From assembly GCA_016291495.1 (NCBI GenBank), contig JAEEXI010000012.1, forward strand, positions 1 through 64,000: 64,000 bases of DNA, given 5' to 3'. This DNA comes from Prevotella sp. GTDB taxonomy: Bacteria; Bacteroidota; Bacteroidia; Bacteroidales; Bacteroidaceae. Of the stretch, positions 25,019 through 34,424 are shown in pieces. The notes below the pieces were generated by a model that was not told where the DNA came from, did not search any database, and saw only the letters and a list, made by a program, of their open reading frames with translations. Position 1 is the stretch's first letter; each line of letters opens with the position of its first letter. A program made the translations under genes and the position numbers.

Positions 25019-25996
25019 TTAAATACTCAATTCGTCAAGTACTGTAATTAGTCTCTTGTCGAAACGCTTGTCCGTACGGATACACTCCGAGAAAGGCACA
25101 TAAACCACATCGTTGTTACGAACGCCCACCATAACGTTCCTCTGCCCTTGTAAAATGGCTTCGATGGCACCGACACCCGTACAACTGGCAAGAATGCGGT
25201 CACGCGCAGACGGCGTACCGCCTCGCTGCAAATGACCCAATATCGACACACGTACATCAAACTCCGGGAACTCGTTCTTCACACGTTCGGCATAATACAT
25301 GGCGCCGCACTTAGGACTCTCCGAAACGATGACGATGCACGACTTCTTCGACTTACGGATGCCACGACCCATAAATGCTGCCAGTTGGTCGACGTCCGTT
25401 ACCTCCTCAGGCACGATGGCCGCCTCAGCACCGCAGGCAATGGCGCAGTTCTGTGCCAGGAAACCAGCATCACGACCCATCACCTCGACAAAGAAAATGC
25501 GCTCGTGCGAGTTCGCCGTATCACGTATGCGATCCACACATTCCATAATGGTGTTCATCGTCGTATCGTAGCCGATAGTAGCATCTGTACCATACAGGTC
25601 GTTGTCAATGGTGCCTGGCAGACCGATGCAGGGGAAATCGTGCTCCATAGCGAAATCGCGAGCACCAGTCAACGAGCCGTTACCGCCGATGACAATCAGC
25701 GCGTCAATCTCCTCCTTCTGGCACGTCTCATACGCCTTCTGACGTCCTTCTACCGTCATAAACTCCTTTGAACGGGCACTTTTCAAAATGGTGCCACCAC
25801 GGGTAATGATGCCGCTGACATCCTCCGTCGTGAAGGTCTTCACATCACCGTTAATCAGTCCGTCGTAACCACGATAAATACCTTTGATATTAAACCCGTT
25901 ATAAATACCAGCACGCGTCACGGCGCGAATTGCCGCATTCATTCCTGGTGAATCACCTCCTGAGGTCAGGATACCAATTGTCTTGATTTTTGTCAT
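25019..25996 (-). CDS. pfkA: 6-phosphofructokinase, ATP type
   Basis: The enzyme phosphorylates fructose 6-phosphate in glycolysis. The 325-residue protein has the family's N-terminal [14 protein letters not shown], catalytic PGTIDNDL near residue 127, and [12 protein letters not shown] near 167. The nucleotide loop reads GGNGS instead of the usual GGDGS (near residue 103). The glycine that marks ATP rather than pyrophosphate users is kept, but the Mg-ATP-contacting Asp is replaced by Asn. It follows nhaD after six bases and ends in a strong terminator. Confidence 0.94.
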   Translation of the reverse strand: MTKIKTIGILTSGGDSPGMNAAIRAVTRAGIYNGFNIKGIYRGYDGLINGDVKTFTTEDVSGIITRGGTILKSARSKEFMTVEGRQKAYETCQKEEIDALIVIGGNGSLTGARDFAMEHDFPCIGLPGTIDNDLYGTDATIGYDTTMNTIMECVDRIRDTANSHERIFFVEVMGRDAGFLAQNCAIACGAEAAIVPEEVTDVDQLAAFMGRGIRKSKKSCIVIVSESPKCGAMYYAERVKNEFPEFDVRVSILGHLQRGGTPSARDRILASCTGVGAIEAILQGQRNVMVGVRNNDVVYVPFSECIRTDKRFDKRLITVLDELSI

Positions 25997-26002
25997 AATA
26001 TT

Positions 26003-27373
26003 TTAGATTAGATTAATTTCCATCCACAGTATAGCAAGACCTATCAACCAACCGACAGCCACTTTAGGAGTAAGGTTCTTCAAATACCATCCTAAACGTA
26101 CATGTTCCATCTTCATCAAAGCAAGACCACTAGTGGAACCGACACATAACAGACATCCACCAGCCGCTGTACAATAGGCGATAATCTTCCAGTATGTGCC
26201 ATTGGCAGCCATGTCCCCTGTCTCCGCTATCGGATAGAGCATGATGTTACTGACAGCCACCGTAAAAGTGTCGATAAGGGAACTAAGAACACCTGCTCCC
26301 AAACCAATCAGCCAAACATTATGAATACTTTCATCAAACCAAATGGCAATATCCGAGAAGACACCTGTCTCTGTCACCACGCCCATGCCCATCATAATAC
26401 CCATCACGAAGAGCATTTGCTGGATAGCACCATACTGCAAGGCCCGTGGAATACGTCGTTGTGCCATCTGGTCGGCATTCATCAATCGGCGATTGAAAGC
26501 CTCGTTGACAACCCACAATACACTCAATACACACAAGGCGCCTAAGAACGGAGCCAGTTTCGTGATATTATGGAAAGTAGGAATAAACCATAGTCCGCCA
26601 ATACCAACAATCAACATCACAAAACGCTGCCAACGATTCAAACGAGTTTCATCACCACGATAAGGAGAGGGATTCCATTCACAATCCAACCGCTCAGGCA
26701 ACTGGTAGTTAATCAAGACCGTAGGAATCACCCAAGCTAGTAATGACGGTAGAGCGAGATAGGCAGAGAAATGAGTGGCTGTGACAGCACCGTCGCCCCA
26801 CAATATCAACCCCGCCGGATCACCAATTACAGTAAAGCATCCACCACAGTTGGCTGCCAAAACGATAGCTGATCCTACCAACATACGCTGTCGACCACTC
26901 TGTACGATATTATGCATGATGACCAACATCATCGTTGTGGTGGTCAGATTATCAAGATTGGCGGAAATGATATATGTGGCAATGCTGATGGTCCATAGCA
27001 ATCGTTTGGAATTACGAGTTCGTATCCATTCCGTGATAAAATCAAAACAGCCGTTATTATTCAGAATCTCGATAATCGACATAGTCGCCAACAAGAACAT
27101 GACAATAGCGGCAGCCTTCCCCACATATTTTAAAAAGATATTTTCATAGATAAAATACTTAACGGCATCACTCGTAGGCTGTGAACCTGCCAAATATTCG
27201 AAATAGTCATTAGGATGCTGTTCCATAACGAAATCCGTACCGTAACAAACATAGAACACCCATCCTGCAGTGCCCAAGAACATAGCAATTGCGGCCTTAT
27301 TGACACCCGTCAGATGTCCTGTCGCAATAAGCAGGTAAGAGATGATCAGTAATAATACGATGATAAGCGTCAT
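26003..27373 (-). CDS. nhaD: NhaD-type sodium:proton antiporter
   Basis: This 456-residue inner-membrane protein has about 12 hydrophobic segments. Family features include the conserved SANLDNLTTTTMM (about 135-147), whose Asp and polar residues are expected in the ion path, AANCGGCFTVIGDPAGL near 175, and DTFTVAVSNIM near 365. It exports Na+ in exchange for H+. It is the first gene of a two-gene unit with pfkA (gap of six bases), with a TATCTTTG box at 27401-27408. A functional link between sodium export and glycolysis is not obvious. Confidence 0.92.
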   Translation of the reverse strand: MTLIIVLLLIISYLLIATGHLTGVNKAAIAMFLGTAGWVFYVCYGTDFVMEQHPNDYFEYLAGSQPTSDAVKYFIYENIFLKYVGKAAAIVMFLLATMSIIEILNNNGCFDFITEWIRTRNSKRLLWTISIATYIISANLDNLTTTTMMLVIMHNIVQSGRQRMLVGSAIVLAANCGGCFTVIGDPAGLILWGDGAVTATHFSAYLALPSLLAWVIPTVLINYQLPERLDCEWNPSPYRGDETRLNRWQRFVMLIVGIGGLWFIPTFHNITKLAPFLGALCVLSVLWVVNEAFNRRLMNADQMAQRRIPRALQYGAIQQMLFVMGIMMGMGVVTETGVFSDIAIWFDESIHNVWLIGLGAGVLSSLIDTFTVAVSNIMLYPIAETGDMAANGTYWKIIAYCTAAGGCLLCVGSTSGLALMKMEHVRLGWYLKNLTPKVAVGWLIGLAILWMEINLI

Positions 27374-27400
27374 GAGACATATTGTTTTGGTTTGCGACTA

Positions 27401-27408
27401 CAAAGATA
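27401..27408 (-). promoter_or_regulatory. Promoter -7 box for nhaD-pfkA
   Basis: On the minus strand this reads TATCTTTG, 28 bases upstream of nhaD. Confidence 0.75.
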
Positions 27409-27449
27409 AAGATTTTTCGCCAAACAACAACGTTTTGATGGCATTTTTT

Positions 27450-28253
27450 TTAATACTCCAGCAATTCCATCGTAACATTCCCGTTCAAAGAAACAATCGT
27501 AGCCACCATATAGCAACTGGCAGCATCAGGAATACAGAGTATTGCATTAAAGTGAAAACCACGGCTGTCAGCATGGTCAAATACCATATCACTCAAGATT
27601 GCCTTATTCAGGAAACTGTCTGGTACCCTCATGGCAAACATCTGTTTGACAAAGTTCTTCGAATACATACGGTTAGAATCTTTGAAAATGCTGACATGAA
27701 TCAGATTGTCACAATAAGTATTCTCCACTTCCATCCCATCACCACTCAATTCACTCTTCGTAACCTTATGCTTGGTCGGATTAATAACGACATAACAATG
27801 ATAACGCTGGTCTTCAAGAAAGACAACGGTATCTCTTTTCAATACATTATTCGATATAAGGGGGTGCGATTTTTTCCGTTGTAAGAATACATCTGCATCA
27901 GAAGGTTCATCACTCTTCCTCAGTTTAACTACATCACCATTGGAATTCTCAAACCAGAAGATATGTTCTGTCTGCTTGATGACATGATATTTTGTCTGTG
28001 CGGTCCCCATCTCCAAAGTATCATCAACCATACGGAAATAAACAGGCATACTGGTAGAATCTGGATAATAGACAGAATCTCCCTTAACCTTGAAAATGAC
28101 CGCATCTGACTCATCGTCTAACCAAATACCCTGTAGCAGTCTCTTTGCCTCTACACTTTCCTTGCGGTTAGAACCGCCAGAAGTCTTCTGATGACATCCA
28201 ACCATCAGTAGCATAAAGGTCATGAAGAGAAATATAAAACGTATGTTCATCAA
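27450..28253 (-). CDS. Lipoprotein of unknown function (possibly DUF4738)
   Basis: The 267-residue protein begins with a lipoprotein signal whose lipobox is LMVGC, with Cys at residue 20. A Ser/Lys/Gly-rich linker follows. The mature part starts with LLQGIWLDDESDAVIFKVKGD, given here in outline (about 40-60), a lipocalin-like 'G.W..' opening seen in several Bacteroidales lipoproteins. From memory it resembles proteins annotated DUF4738, but I cannot verify this. It starts immediately after the rfbC stop with no spacer, so it belongs to the rfbC unit. It is probably exposed in the periplasm or at the outer membrane. Confidence 0.75.
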   Translation of the reverse strand: MMNIRFIFLFMTFMLLMVGCHQKTSGGSNRKESVEAKRLLQGIWLDDESDAVIFKVKGDSVYYPDSTSMPVYFRMVDDTLEMGTAQTKYHVIKQTEHIFWFENSNGDVVKLRKSDEPSDADVFLQRKKSHPLISNNVLKRDTVVFLEDQRYHCYVVINPTKHKVTKSELSGDGMEVENTYCDNLIHVSIFKDSNRMYSKNFVKQMFAMRVPDSFLNKAILSDMVFDHADSRGFHFNAILCIPDAASCYMVATIVSLNGNVTMELLEY

Positions 28254-28802
28254 TTACTCAAACAATTCTGCATCTTTCATCAAAGGTTGTTTCAAGTCCT
28301 TCTCACTCGTAAGCACCTCGTCTGGATTAACTGGCCATTGAATATTTAAATCGGGATCGTCCCAACGTATCCCTGCATCACATTGGGGAGCATAAGGATT
28401 GTCAACCTTATATGTAAATATAGCCTCATCACTCAATACGAGGAAGCCGTGGGCGAAACCTCTGGGTATATAAAGTTGACGTTTGTTATCATCGCTCAAC
28501 TCTACCATGACATGTTTCCCGAAAGTAGGACTACTCTTGCGGATATCCACCGCCACGTCTAAAACACGTCCCTTGATGACTCTCACTAATTTTGCCTGTG
28601 AGGCATCCCCTTTCTGGTAATGGAGCCCTCTCAGTACGCCCTTGCTGGACTTTGACTCATTATCCTGAATAAAACGCACGTTACCTATATGTTCCTCAAA
28701 ATCAGTCTGTTTCCAAGCTTCAAAGAAGTATCCCCTCGAATCATTAAACACACGAGGCTCTATGATATAGACTCCTTCTATCTCTGTCTTTATGTATTCC
28801 AT
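28254..28802 (-). CDS. rfbC: dTDP-4-dehydrorhamnose 3,5-epimerase
   Basis: RmlC epimerises dTDP-4-keto-6-deoxyglucose in dTDP-L-rhamnose synthesis for surface polysaccharide. At 182 residues it has the normal length. Typical cupin motifs are FFEAWKQTDFEEHIG, the catalytic His in GVLRGLHYQKGDASQAKLV (given in outline, near residue 58), VDIRKSSPTFGKHV, and YIPRGFAHGFLVL. The other rml genes are not in this window. The gene is followed without gap by a lipoprotein gene; the promoter box TACTTTTG is at 28820-28827. Confidence 0.95.
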   Translation of the reverse strand: MEYIKTEIEGVYIIEPRVFNDSRGYFFEAWKQTDFEEHIGNVRFIQDNESKSSKGVLRGLHYQKGDASQAKLVRVIKGRVLDVAVDIRKSSPTFGKHVMVELSDDNKRQLYIPRGFAHGFLVLSDEAIFTYKVDNPYAPQCDAGIRWDDPDLNIQWPVNPDEVLTSEKDLKQPLMKDAELFE

Positions 28803-28819
28803 ATGCTTTTTATTCTCTG

Positions 28820-28827
28820 CAAAAGTA
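28820..28827 (-). promoter_or_regulatory. Promoter -7 box for rfbC
   Basis: On the minus strand this reads TACTTTTG, 18 bases upstream of the rfbC start. Confidence 0.7.
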
Positions 28828-28912
28828 ACAAAAAAGATTGGAAAACAAGAAGTTTTTTTATATTAATATGATTTAAAAATCTATTTTATTTGTGCAATTC
28901 AAAAAAAGTCGC

Positions 28913-28920
28913 TATTTTTG
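28913..28920 (+). promoter_or_regulatory. Promoter -7 box for the HU/SPOR gene
   Basis: TATTTTTG, with TTTG at 28889-28892 at the expected -33 spacing. The box ends five bases before GTG 28926, which decides the start of the gene and suggests a leaderless mRNA. Confidence 0.7.
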
Positions 28921-28925
28921 CAGAC

Positions 28926-29978
28926 GTGTTTGAAATAGCAAAGCATCTTGAAATACTCCTTTTGAGTAATGATTGTGTGACAATACCTGAATTCGGAGGT
29001 TTTGTTGCACATTATCTTGCCTCTCGTATGGACGAGGCGGATGGTACCTTTCTGCCACCGATGCGTACCATCGGATTCAATCCCCAACTCAAGATGAATG
29101 ATTCTTTGCTTGTCCAATCATATGTTGAGGCTTATGACATCAGCTATCCTGAGGCACTACGCAGAATAGAGCAAGAGGTCGAGCAAATCAAACGCCAGAT
29201 TATGTACGAGGGATTTTGTACACTAGAAGGCATTGGAACGCTGACATCTAATGATGAAGGTAGTTTTCTTTTCGACCCACAGGAATCCGGAGTACTCACC
29301 CCCTCCCTTTATGGACTCAACTCTTTTGAATTCGCCATGTTGAAACCTCTGTCCGCGGCAAATGCAAAAACAGAGATTACTACTGTCGTCCAAGAACAGG
29401 AAAAGAAAGAGGAAGAAAAGGAAACTCTCCAAACGCCACTCCTTGACATTATTGAAGAGGAAGAAGAGCATGCCATTCAAATTAAGATGTCGTGGATTCG
29501 CAATACGGTAGCTATTGCCGCCGCTATTGTGTTGTTCTTCTTGATGACGACACCTGTGGCAAATAGTCGATTCAGTTCTCAGACTATGAGTGCCTTACAG
29601 CACAGTATTATCCAAAAACTGATACCCCAAGATACCAACATCCTGCCTCCTGTCCCTGTGGTGACTTCCAAGAAAGAATATGTAACGAAACAACCTGTCG
29701 CACCTGTGGACACTATCAAACACATTACCTCGTTAGAAGAGAAACCGTATTGTTTGGTTCTTGCCAGTCAGGTGAAACGTTCAAATGCAGAGCAGTTTAC
29801 ACGTATGCTTCAGGAGAAGGGATTCAAAGATACAGAAGTCTATGTCTACAAGAATGTCGTACGCGTTGTCTATGGTCACTTCAAGTCTGAGAGTGACGCC
29901 TATATTGAATTGCACAACCTCCGTTTTGAGGAAAACTTCGAAGAGGCTTGGGTCTATAAAAGAAAGGTAGAGGGATGA
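28926..29978 (+). CDS. HU-like/SPOR-domain membrane protein
   Basis: The 350-residue protein has an N-terminal HU/CCDC81-type domain (about 1-125; EIAKHLEILLLSNDCVTIPEFGGFVAHY in outline). A Glu-rich linker follows, then one transmembrane helix (about 196-214), a Pro/Val-rich stretch, and a C-terminal SPOR domain (about 273-345), which in known proteins binds septal peptidoglycan. The HU-like part should be cytoplasmic and the SPOR part periplasmic. I chose GTG 28926 because homologues start with this 'EIAKHIE..LL' motif. An upstream in-frame ATG (28890) lies before the promoter box. The next gene overlaps by four bases. Confidence 0.85.
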   Translation: MFEIAKHLEILLLSNDCVTIPEFGGFVAHYLASRMDEADGTFLPPMRTIGFNPQLKMNDSLLVQSYVEAYDISYPEALRRIEQEVEQIKRQIMYEGFCTLEGIGTLTSNDEGSFLFDPQESGVLTPSLYGLNSFEFAMLKPLSAANAKTEITTVVQEQEKKEEEKETLQTPLLDIIEEEEEHAIQIKMSWIRNTVAIAAAIVLFFLMTTPVANSRFSSQTMSALQHSIIQKLIPQDTNILPPVPVVTSKKEYVTKQPVAPVDTIKHITSLEEKPYCLVLASQVKRSNAEQFTRMLQEKGFKDTEVYVYKNVVRVVYGHFKSESDAYIELHNLRFEENFEEAWVYKRKVEG

Positions 29979-30550
29979 AACGTGTAAGATGTCCAAAATG
30001 TGATTCCTATATCATCTTTGACGAGACCCAATACGAGCCTGGACAAGCACTTGTGTTCCAATGTAATGACTGCGGGAAACAGTTTGGAATCCGCATCGGT
30101 GTATCCAAATTAAGGGAGACTCAGAAAAAGGAGAATGAACTCAATAACGAGCAGTTATCGAACCTTGATACTGAATGCGGAAGTATTGTCGTCATTGAGA
30201 ATGTTTTTCATTTTAAACAGGAAATTCCCCTTCACATGGGCAACAATGTCATCGGACGATACCAAAAGGGGAATTCCATCAATACCCCTTTCGAGACAGT
30301 AGACCCCAGTGTCGACCTCAACCACTGCACCATCCATGTCAGCCGTAACAAGCAAGGGCAATTACGCTACCTATTAAGCGACAATAATAGTAATACTGGG
30401 ACATTCGTCGATAATGTGGAGTTGAAACCCCGTGAGCGTCGCTTAATAGAAGATGGTACTCTCTTTACTATTGGCGCTACCAGCATCATTCTCAAAACAG
30501 CCCTTCTTGATACCTCTGATACTTGCGCTTGCGCCAGCGGTAATAAATAA
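29975..30550 (+). CDS. Zinc-ribbon and FHA-domain protein
   Basis: The 191-residue protein starts with a two-CxxC zinc ribbon (CPKCDSYIIFDE and CNDCGKQFGIRIG, residues 6-43). It then has a forkhead-associated domain (about 90-175) with IGRYQKGNSI, a DLNHCTIHVSR segment and SDNNSNTGTFVDN. FHA domains bind phosphothreonine, so it probably senses a Ser/Thr-kinase or other phospho-signal. The start overlaps the HU/SPOR stop (ATGA), so the two are translationally coupled and likely work together. The 3' end overlaps a convergent gene by 59 bases. Confidence 0.85.
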   Translation: MKRVRCPKCDSYIIFDETQYEPGQALVFQCNDCGKQFGIRIGVSKLRETQKKENELNNEQLSNLDTECGSIVVIENVFHFKQEIPLHMGNNVIGRYQKGNSINTPFETVDPSVDLNHCTIHVSRNKQGQLRYLLSDNNSNTGTFVDNVELKPRERRLIEDGTLFTIGATSIILKTALLDTSDTCACASGNK

Positions 30551-30977
30551 GCATTACCACACCTATTATTAATGGGACAAGAGCGCATAAAGCAAAGAAA
30601 ACGAAAAACGCTGCACCAATATTAACTCCTATAGCACCACGAGGTGCGAACTGAGGTTCGGCATAGAGAATGAGACTATCAGCAAGCGCATCTGCGAGGG
30701 TACTATCGCCTCGTGCCTGAGCTTCGTCAATGGCGGCTGCGATACGGTTATACTCTGCATTGAGATGGGCAGAATCCGCCTCATAAGCCTCCAATGCCTC
30801 TTGGTATTCCTTTGTAGAGGCAGTATATTCCGCTCTCAGTTCATCCAAATGTCTCTCACCTTCAAAGATCATCGCGATACAAAAGATGATGAACAAAAAG
30901 CTACCTACTACCAGTAAGCAACCCAAGCCTTTCAGACAGCCGCCAGGTTTCTTAACCGGTCTAATGATTTCCTCCAT
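30492..30977 (-). CDS. Membrane protein with two helices and a charged middle
   Basis: I do not recognise a family for this 161-residue protein. It has a Gly/Pro-rich start (KKPGGCLKGLGCLL) leading into one transmembrane helix (about 18-38). A predicted helical, Glu/Ala-rich extracytoplasmic stretch follows (about 45-105). A second transmembrane helix (about 120-145) ends in a strongly basic tail (RWRKRKYQRYQ). It overlaps the end of the CE12 esterase gene by 17 bases on the same strand and the FHA gene by 59 bases on the opposite strand. It is the last gene of the fur-purA-hisS run. Confidence 0.65.
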   Translation of the reverse strand: MEEIIRPVKKPGGCLKGLGCLLVVGSFLFIIFCIAMIFEGERHLDELRAEYTASTKEYQEALEAYEADSAHLNAEYNRIAAAIDEAQARGDSTLADALADSLILYAEPQFAPRGAIGVNIGAAFFVFFALCALVPLIIGVVMLIYYRWRKRKYQRYQEGLF

Positions 30978-31791
30978 TCTTCAAATAGTATTTATTCAAT
31001 AACGGAATCTCATTTACCAAAGCCTCTGCCAACAATCCAGCCACAACATGTGCCCCATATTTGTTATAATGTGTATTGTCTTGCTTGCCTTGGGGCTCAC
31101 TGGGTTCTTCTCCAGGCAGGAACCACATGTGAAGTTTCTTGGAGCCTTCTCTGCCTAGACCTTGTTCAAGGTCATGGGTAATCTTATTGGCATCAACAAA
31201 CAGACAATTCATTCGCTCCGCCACATCACGGGGAGCCTGTGCGTATAGTCCGTGCGTGTCAATTAGCGAATCCCCCTCTATCATCTTTACACCGTCTTTG
31301 AAGGTAGAGGTGCGAAGCAACTCATCATCAACAATCTCAGGAGCCTTCACCATGAAGTTACGGCGCACCACAGGGTTCATGATGACGGGAATACCGCCCC
31401 GTTCGCGGGTTTCCCTGACAAACTTAGCAAGATTGTAGTCAAATGTCGACCCAGGGTCCGTATGACGAGAAGGTTGTGCTTTCTCGTCATTATGTCCAAA
31501 CTGTATGATGACATAGTCACCTGGCCTGATAAGCGTGAGAACCTTGTCCCACCGCCCCTCATCGATAAAACTCTTGGAAGAGCGGCCATTGACAGCATGA
31601 TTATCTACCCGGATATAGTCGGAGTCAAAATAGTCCTGTAATGCCATTGCCCATCCTCGTTCCACCTTGCCGCCTGTCGTGTCTTTCTTGGCTGCCGTTG
31701 AGTCGCCAATCACGAAAACTGTGGTCAGATGAATCTCTTTCAAGGATGTTAGGGTCGTCAAGACCAATAAGGCAAGCAATATCTTTTTCAT
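30961..31791 (-). CDS. Rhamnogalacturonan acetylesterase-like SGNH hydrolase (CE12)
   Basis: The 276-residue protein has an N-terminal signal peptide (about 1-20) and an SGNH fold. The nucleophile is in GDSTAAKK (about 33), the oxyanion-hole motif is [19 protein letters not shown] in outline (about 96-114), NPVVRRNF lies near 140, and the catalytic Asp-His pair is in [11 protein letters not shown] near 240. These features match carbohydrate esterase family 12, which removes acetyl groups from rhamnogalacturonan and related pectins. With uxaB elsewhere in the window this fits a pectin-using gut or rumen bacterium. Oddly, it is coupled to hisS (4-base overlap) rather than to pectinase genes. 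Confidence 0.85.
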   Translation of the reverse strand: MKKILLALLVLTTLTSLKEIHLTTVFVIGDSTAAKKDTTGGKVERGWAMALQDYFDSDYIRVDNHAVNGRSSKSFIDEGRWDKVLTLIRPGDYVIIQFGHNDEKAQPSRHTDPGSTFDYNLAKFVRETRERGGIPVIMNPVVRRNFMVKAPEIVDDELLRTSTFKDGVKMIEGDSLIDTHGLYAQAPRDVAERMNCLFVDANKITHDLEQGLGREGSKKLHMWFLPGEEPSEPQGKQDNTHYNKYGAHVVAGLLAEALVNEIPLLNKYYLKNGGNH

Positions 31792-33152
31792 TTGATAGCA
31801 ACTATTAATTCCTCAGGGGTTAAGAGTTGTTGTTCTCCCGTCTCCATATTCTTCAACGTAATCTTTCCTGCGTTCATCTCATTTTCTCCCGCAAGAGCGA
31901 CATAGGGAATCTGCTTGGCATTGGCATAACTCATCTGCTTCTTCATTTTTGCAGAATCAGGGAAAATTTCCGCACGAAGTCCGGATTGTCTCACCTTATT
32001 TATAATAGGAAGACAGTATGCCGTCTCACGCTCTCCAAAATTGATGAAGAGTACCTGCGTGACATTCATGGAGTCCTTGGGATAAAGATCGAGAGCATTC
32101 AGCACATCATAAATACGATCAGCACCAAATGAGATGCCCACACCACTCAATCCTGGCATACCAAAGATGCCTGTCAGATTGTCATAGCGTCCACCACCCG
32201 TGATGCTACCTATCTCCACATCAAGTGCCTTCACCTCAAAGATTGCTCCTGTGTAATAGTTTAAGCCACGAGCCAGCGTCAAATCAAGTTGAATCTCATT
32301 TTTTAGAGAAATCGGAGCATTCAGAGTATTCAAAATAAAACGACACTCCTCTACTCCTTTCAATCCTGTCTCGCTGTCTTTCAACACTTCAGCAATGGTT
32401 TGAAGCTTCTCCTCGTTAGTACCGCTAAGAGAAATGATAGGTTGCAACTTACTGATTTGCTCTTCTGTCAACCCATCCTCACGAAGTTCTGCATTCACGT
32501 TGTCAATACCGATCTTGTCAAGTTTATCGATAGCTACTGTGATGTCAACTATCTTATCAGCAGCTCCAATCACCTCGGCAATTCCACTCAATATCTTACG
32601 ATTGTTAATTTTAATCTGTACGCGAATGCCAAAGCGAGAGAATACGGTATCAATAATCTGCATCAACTCCACCTCATTGAGCAATGAATCGGAGCCGACA
32701 ACATCCGCATCACACTGATAGAACTCACGATAGCGCCCCTTCTGAGGACGATCGGCACGCCAAACAGGTTGTATCTGATAGCGTTTGAAAGGCAACTGCA
32801 ACTCCTCACGATGCATCACCACATAACGGGCAAAGGGAACCGTCAGGTCATAACGCAGTCCTTTTTCACAAAGTTGTGCCGCCATATGAAGGCTATTGCG
32901 TTCGCTGAGTTCTGCATCGCTTATCTTCGACAGGAAGTCTCCGCTGTTCAACACTTTGAACAAAAGTTTATCGCCCTCCTCTCCATACTTTCCCATCAAG
33001 GTCTGCAAGGTTTCCATCGCAGGTGTCTCTATCTGTTGGAAGCCATAAAGTGCATAGACTTCACGGATTGTATTGAAGATGTAGTTGCGCTTCGCCATCT
33101 CTACAGGGCCGAAGTCGCGTGTACCTTTTGGAATACTTGGTTTCTGTGCCAT
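31788..33152 (-). CDS. hisS: Histidyl-tRNA synthetase
   Basis: HisRS charges tRNA-His in the cytoplasm. The 454-residue class II enzyme has the N-terminal [12 protein letters not shown], motif 2 region ([29 protein letters not shown] in outline, about 118-146), the histidine loop [15 protein letters not shown] near 295, motif 3 [14 protein letters not shown] near 355 and an alpha/beta anticodon-binding domain (about 370-450). It starts one base after the purA stop and overlaps the CE12 gene, so all are on one transcript. Confidence 0.97.
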   Translation of the reverse strand: MAQKPSIPKGTRDFGPVEMAKRNYIFNTIREVYALYGFQQIETPAMETLQTLMGKYGEEGDKLLFKVLNSGDFLSKISDAELSERNSLHMAAQLCEKGLRYDLTVPFARYVVMHREELQLPFKRYQIQPVWRADRPQKGRYREFYQCDADVVGSDSLLNEVELMQIIDTVFSRFGIRVQIKINNRKILSGIAEVIGAADKIVDITVAIDKLDKIGIDNVNAELREDGLTEEQISKLQPIISLSGTNEEKLQTIAEVLKDSETGLKGVEECRFILNTLNAPISLKNEIQLDLTLARGLNYYTGAIFEVKALDVEIGSITGGGRYDNLTGIFGMPGLSGVGISFGADRIYDVLNALDLYPKDSMNVTQVLFINFGERETAYCLPIINKVRQSGLRAEIFPDSAKMKKQMSYANAKQIPYVALAGENEMNAGKITLKNMETGEQQLLTPEELIVAIK

Positions 33153-34424
33153 TTATTTTCTTACAATTGTCTGGTCACGATCAGGACCGATAGAGATAAT
33201 CTTAATAGGAGTCTCCAACTCTGCCTCCAAGAACTTGATATAATCTTTGAAAGCCTGTGGGAACTGCTCTTCACTGGTAAACTGCGTCATATCTGTCTTC
33301 CAGCCTGGCAGTTCCTTATAGATCGGTTCGATACCTTCCTCGATGTTATATGGGAAATAGTCTATCTCGTTACCATTCTGTCTGTAAGCTACACAAGCCT
33401 TGATGGTGTCAAAATCATCGAGAACATCACTCTTCATCATAATCAACTGAGTGACACCGTTCACCATGATAGAGTATTTCAAGGCTACGAGGTCTATCCA
33501 ACCACAACGACGCTCACGACCTGTCACAGCACCATACTCATGACCCAAGTCACGGATACGCTTGCCTGTCTCGTCAAACAACTCTGTGGGGAAAGGTCCT
33601 GCACCAACGCGAGTGCAATAGGCCTTCATGATTCCATAGACATCTCCAATCTTATTCGGACCAATACCCAGGCCCGTACATGCTCCAGCACAGATAGTAT
33701 TCGATGAAGTAACGAAAGGATAAGAGCCGAAATCGATATCCAGCATTGTACCCTGAGCTCCCTCACAAAGAACACTCTTACCGCTCTTCAACAGGTTATT
33801 AATCTCATGTTCTGAGTCAACGATGGGGAACTGACGCAAGTATTCAATACCTTCCAGCCATTTTTTCTCTACCTCCGCAATGTCGTAGTCGAAATTCAGA
33901 GACTTCAAAATAGCCTCATGACGAGCCTTTGCCTTAGCATATTTTTCTTCAAAGTTCTCGAGGATATCACCAACACGAAGACCGTTACGACTTACTTTAT
34001 CCGTATATGTCGGGCCAATACCCTTTCCCGTAGTACCTACTTTATCTTTGCCTTTCTGAGCCTCATAGGCAGCATCCAGTACACGATGAGTAGGCATAAT
34101 CAGATGAGCTTTCTTAGAGATATGCAGACGACTCTTTAATTCATGGCCACTGGCCTCCAAAGCTTTTGCTTCATCCATAAACAAGTCTGGAGCTAATACG
34201 ACACCATTACCAATGATATTCACCTTTCCACCTTGGAAAATACCTGAAGGGATACTGCGAAGCACATACTTCTGCCCCTCAAATTCCAATGTGTGTCCAG
34301 CGTTAGGACCTCCTTGGAAGCGAGCTACGACATCATACTGCGGAGTCAACACGTCGACTACCTTTCCTTTTCCTTCATCGCCCCACTGTAAACCAAGCAG
34401 GACATCTACTTTACCTTGATTCAT
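33153..34424 (-). CDS. purA: Adenylosuccinate synthetase
   Basis: PurA joins IMP and aspartate using GTP in AMP synthesis. The 423-residue protein has the GTP-binding GLQWGDEGKGK near residue 11, the catalytic Asp and His in this region and in GPNAGHTLEF near 38, GTTGKGIGPTYTDK near 130, and the aspartate loop TGRERRCGWID near 300. Length is standard. It overlaps the fur-family gene stop by four bases and abuts hisS. Confidence 0.97.
   Translation of the reverse strand: MNQGKVDVLLGLQWGDEGKGKVVDVLTPQYDVVARFQGGPNAGHTLEFEGQKYVLRSIPSGIFQGGKVNIIGNGVVLAPDLFMDEAKALEASGHELKSRLHISKKAHLIMPTHRVLDAAYEAQKGKDKVGTTGKGIGPTYTDKVSRNGLRVGDILENFEEKYAKAKARHEAILKSLNFDYDIAEVEKKWLEGIEYLRQFPIVDSEHEINNLLKSGKSVLCEGAQGTMLDIDFGSYPFVTSSNTICAGACTGLGIGPNKIGDVYGIMKAYCTRVGAGPFPTELFDETGKRIRDLGHEYGAVTGRERRCGWIDLVALKYSIMVNGVTQLIMMKSDVLDDFDTIKACVAYRQNGNEIDYFPYNIEEGIEPIYKELPGWKTDMTQFTSEEQFPQAFKDYIKFLEAELETPIKIISIGPDRDQTIVRK

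Noticed and set aside
25019..25996. Pyrophosphate-dependent phosphofructokinase
   Set aside because: The key position after the GGx motif is Gly (GGNGS), not Asp (GGDDS), so an ATP-type enzyme is more likely.
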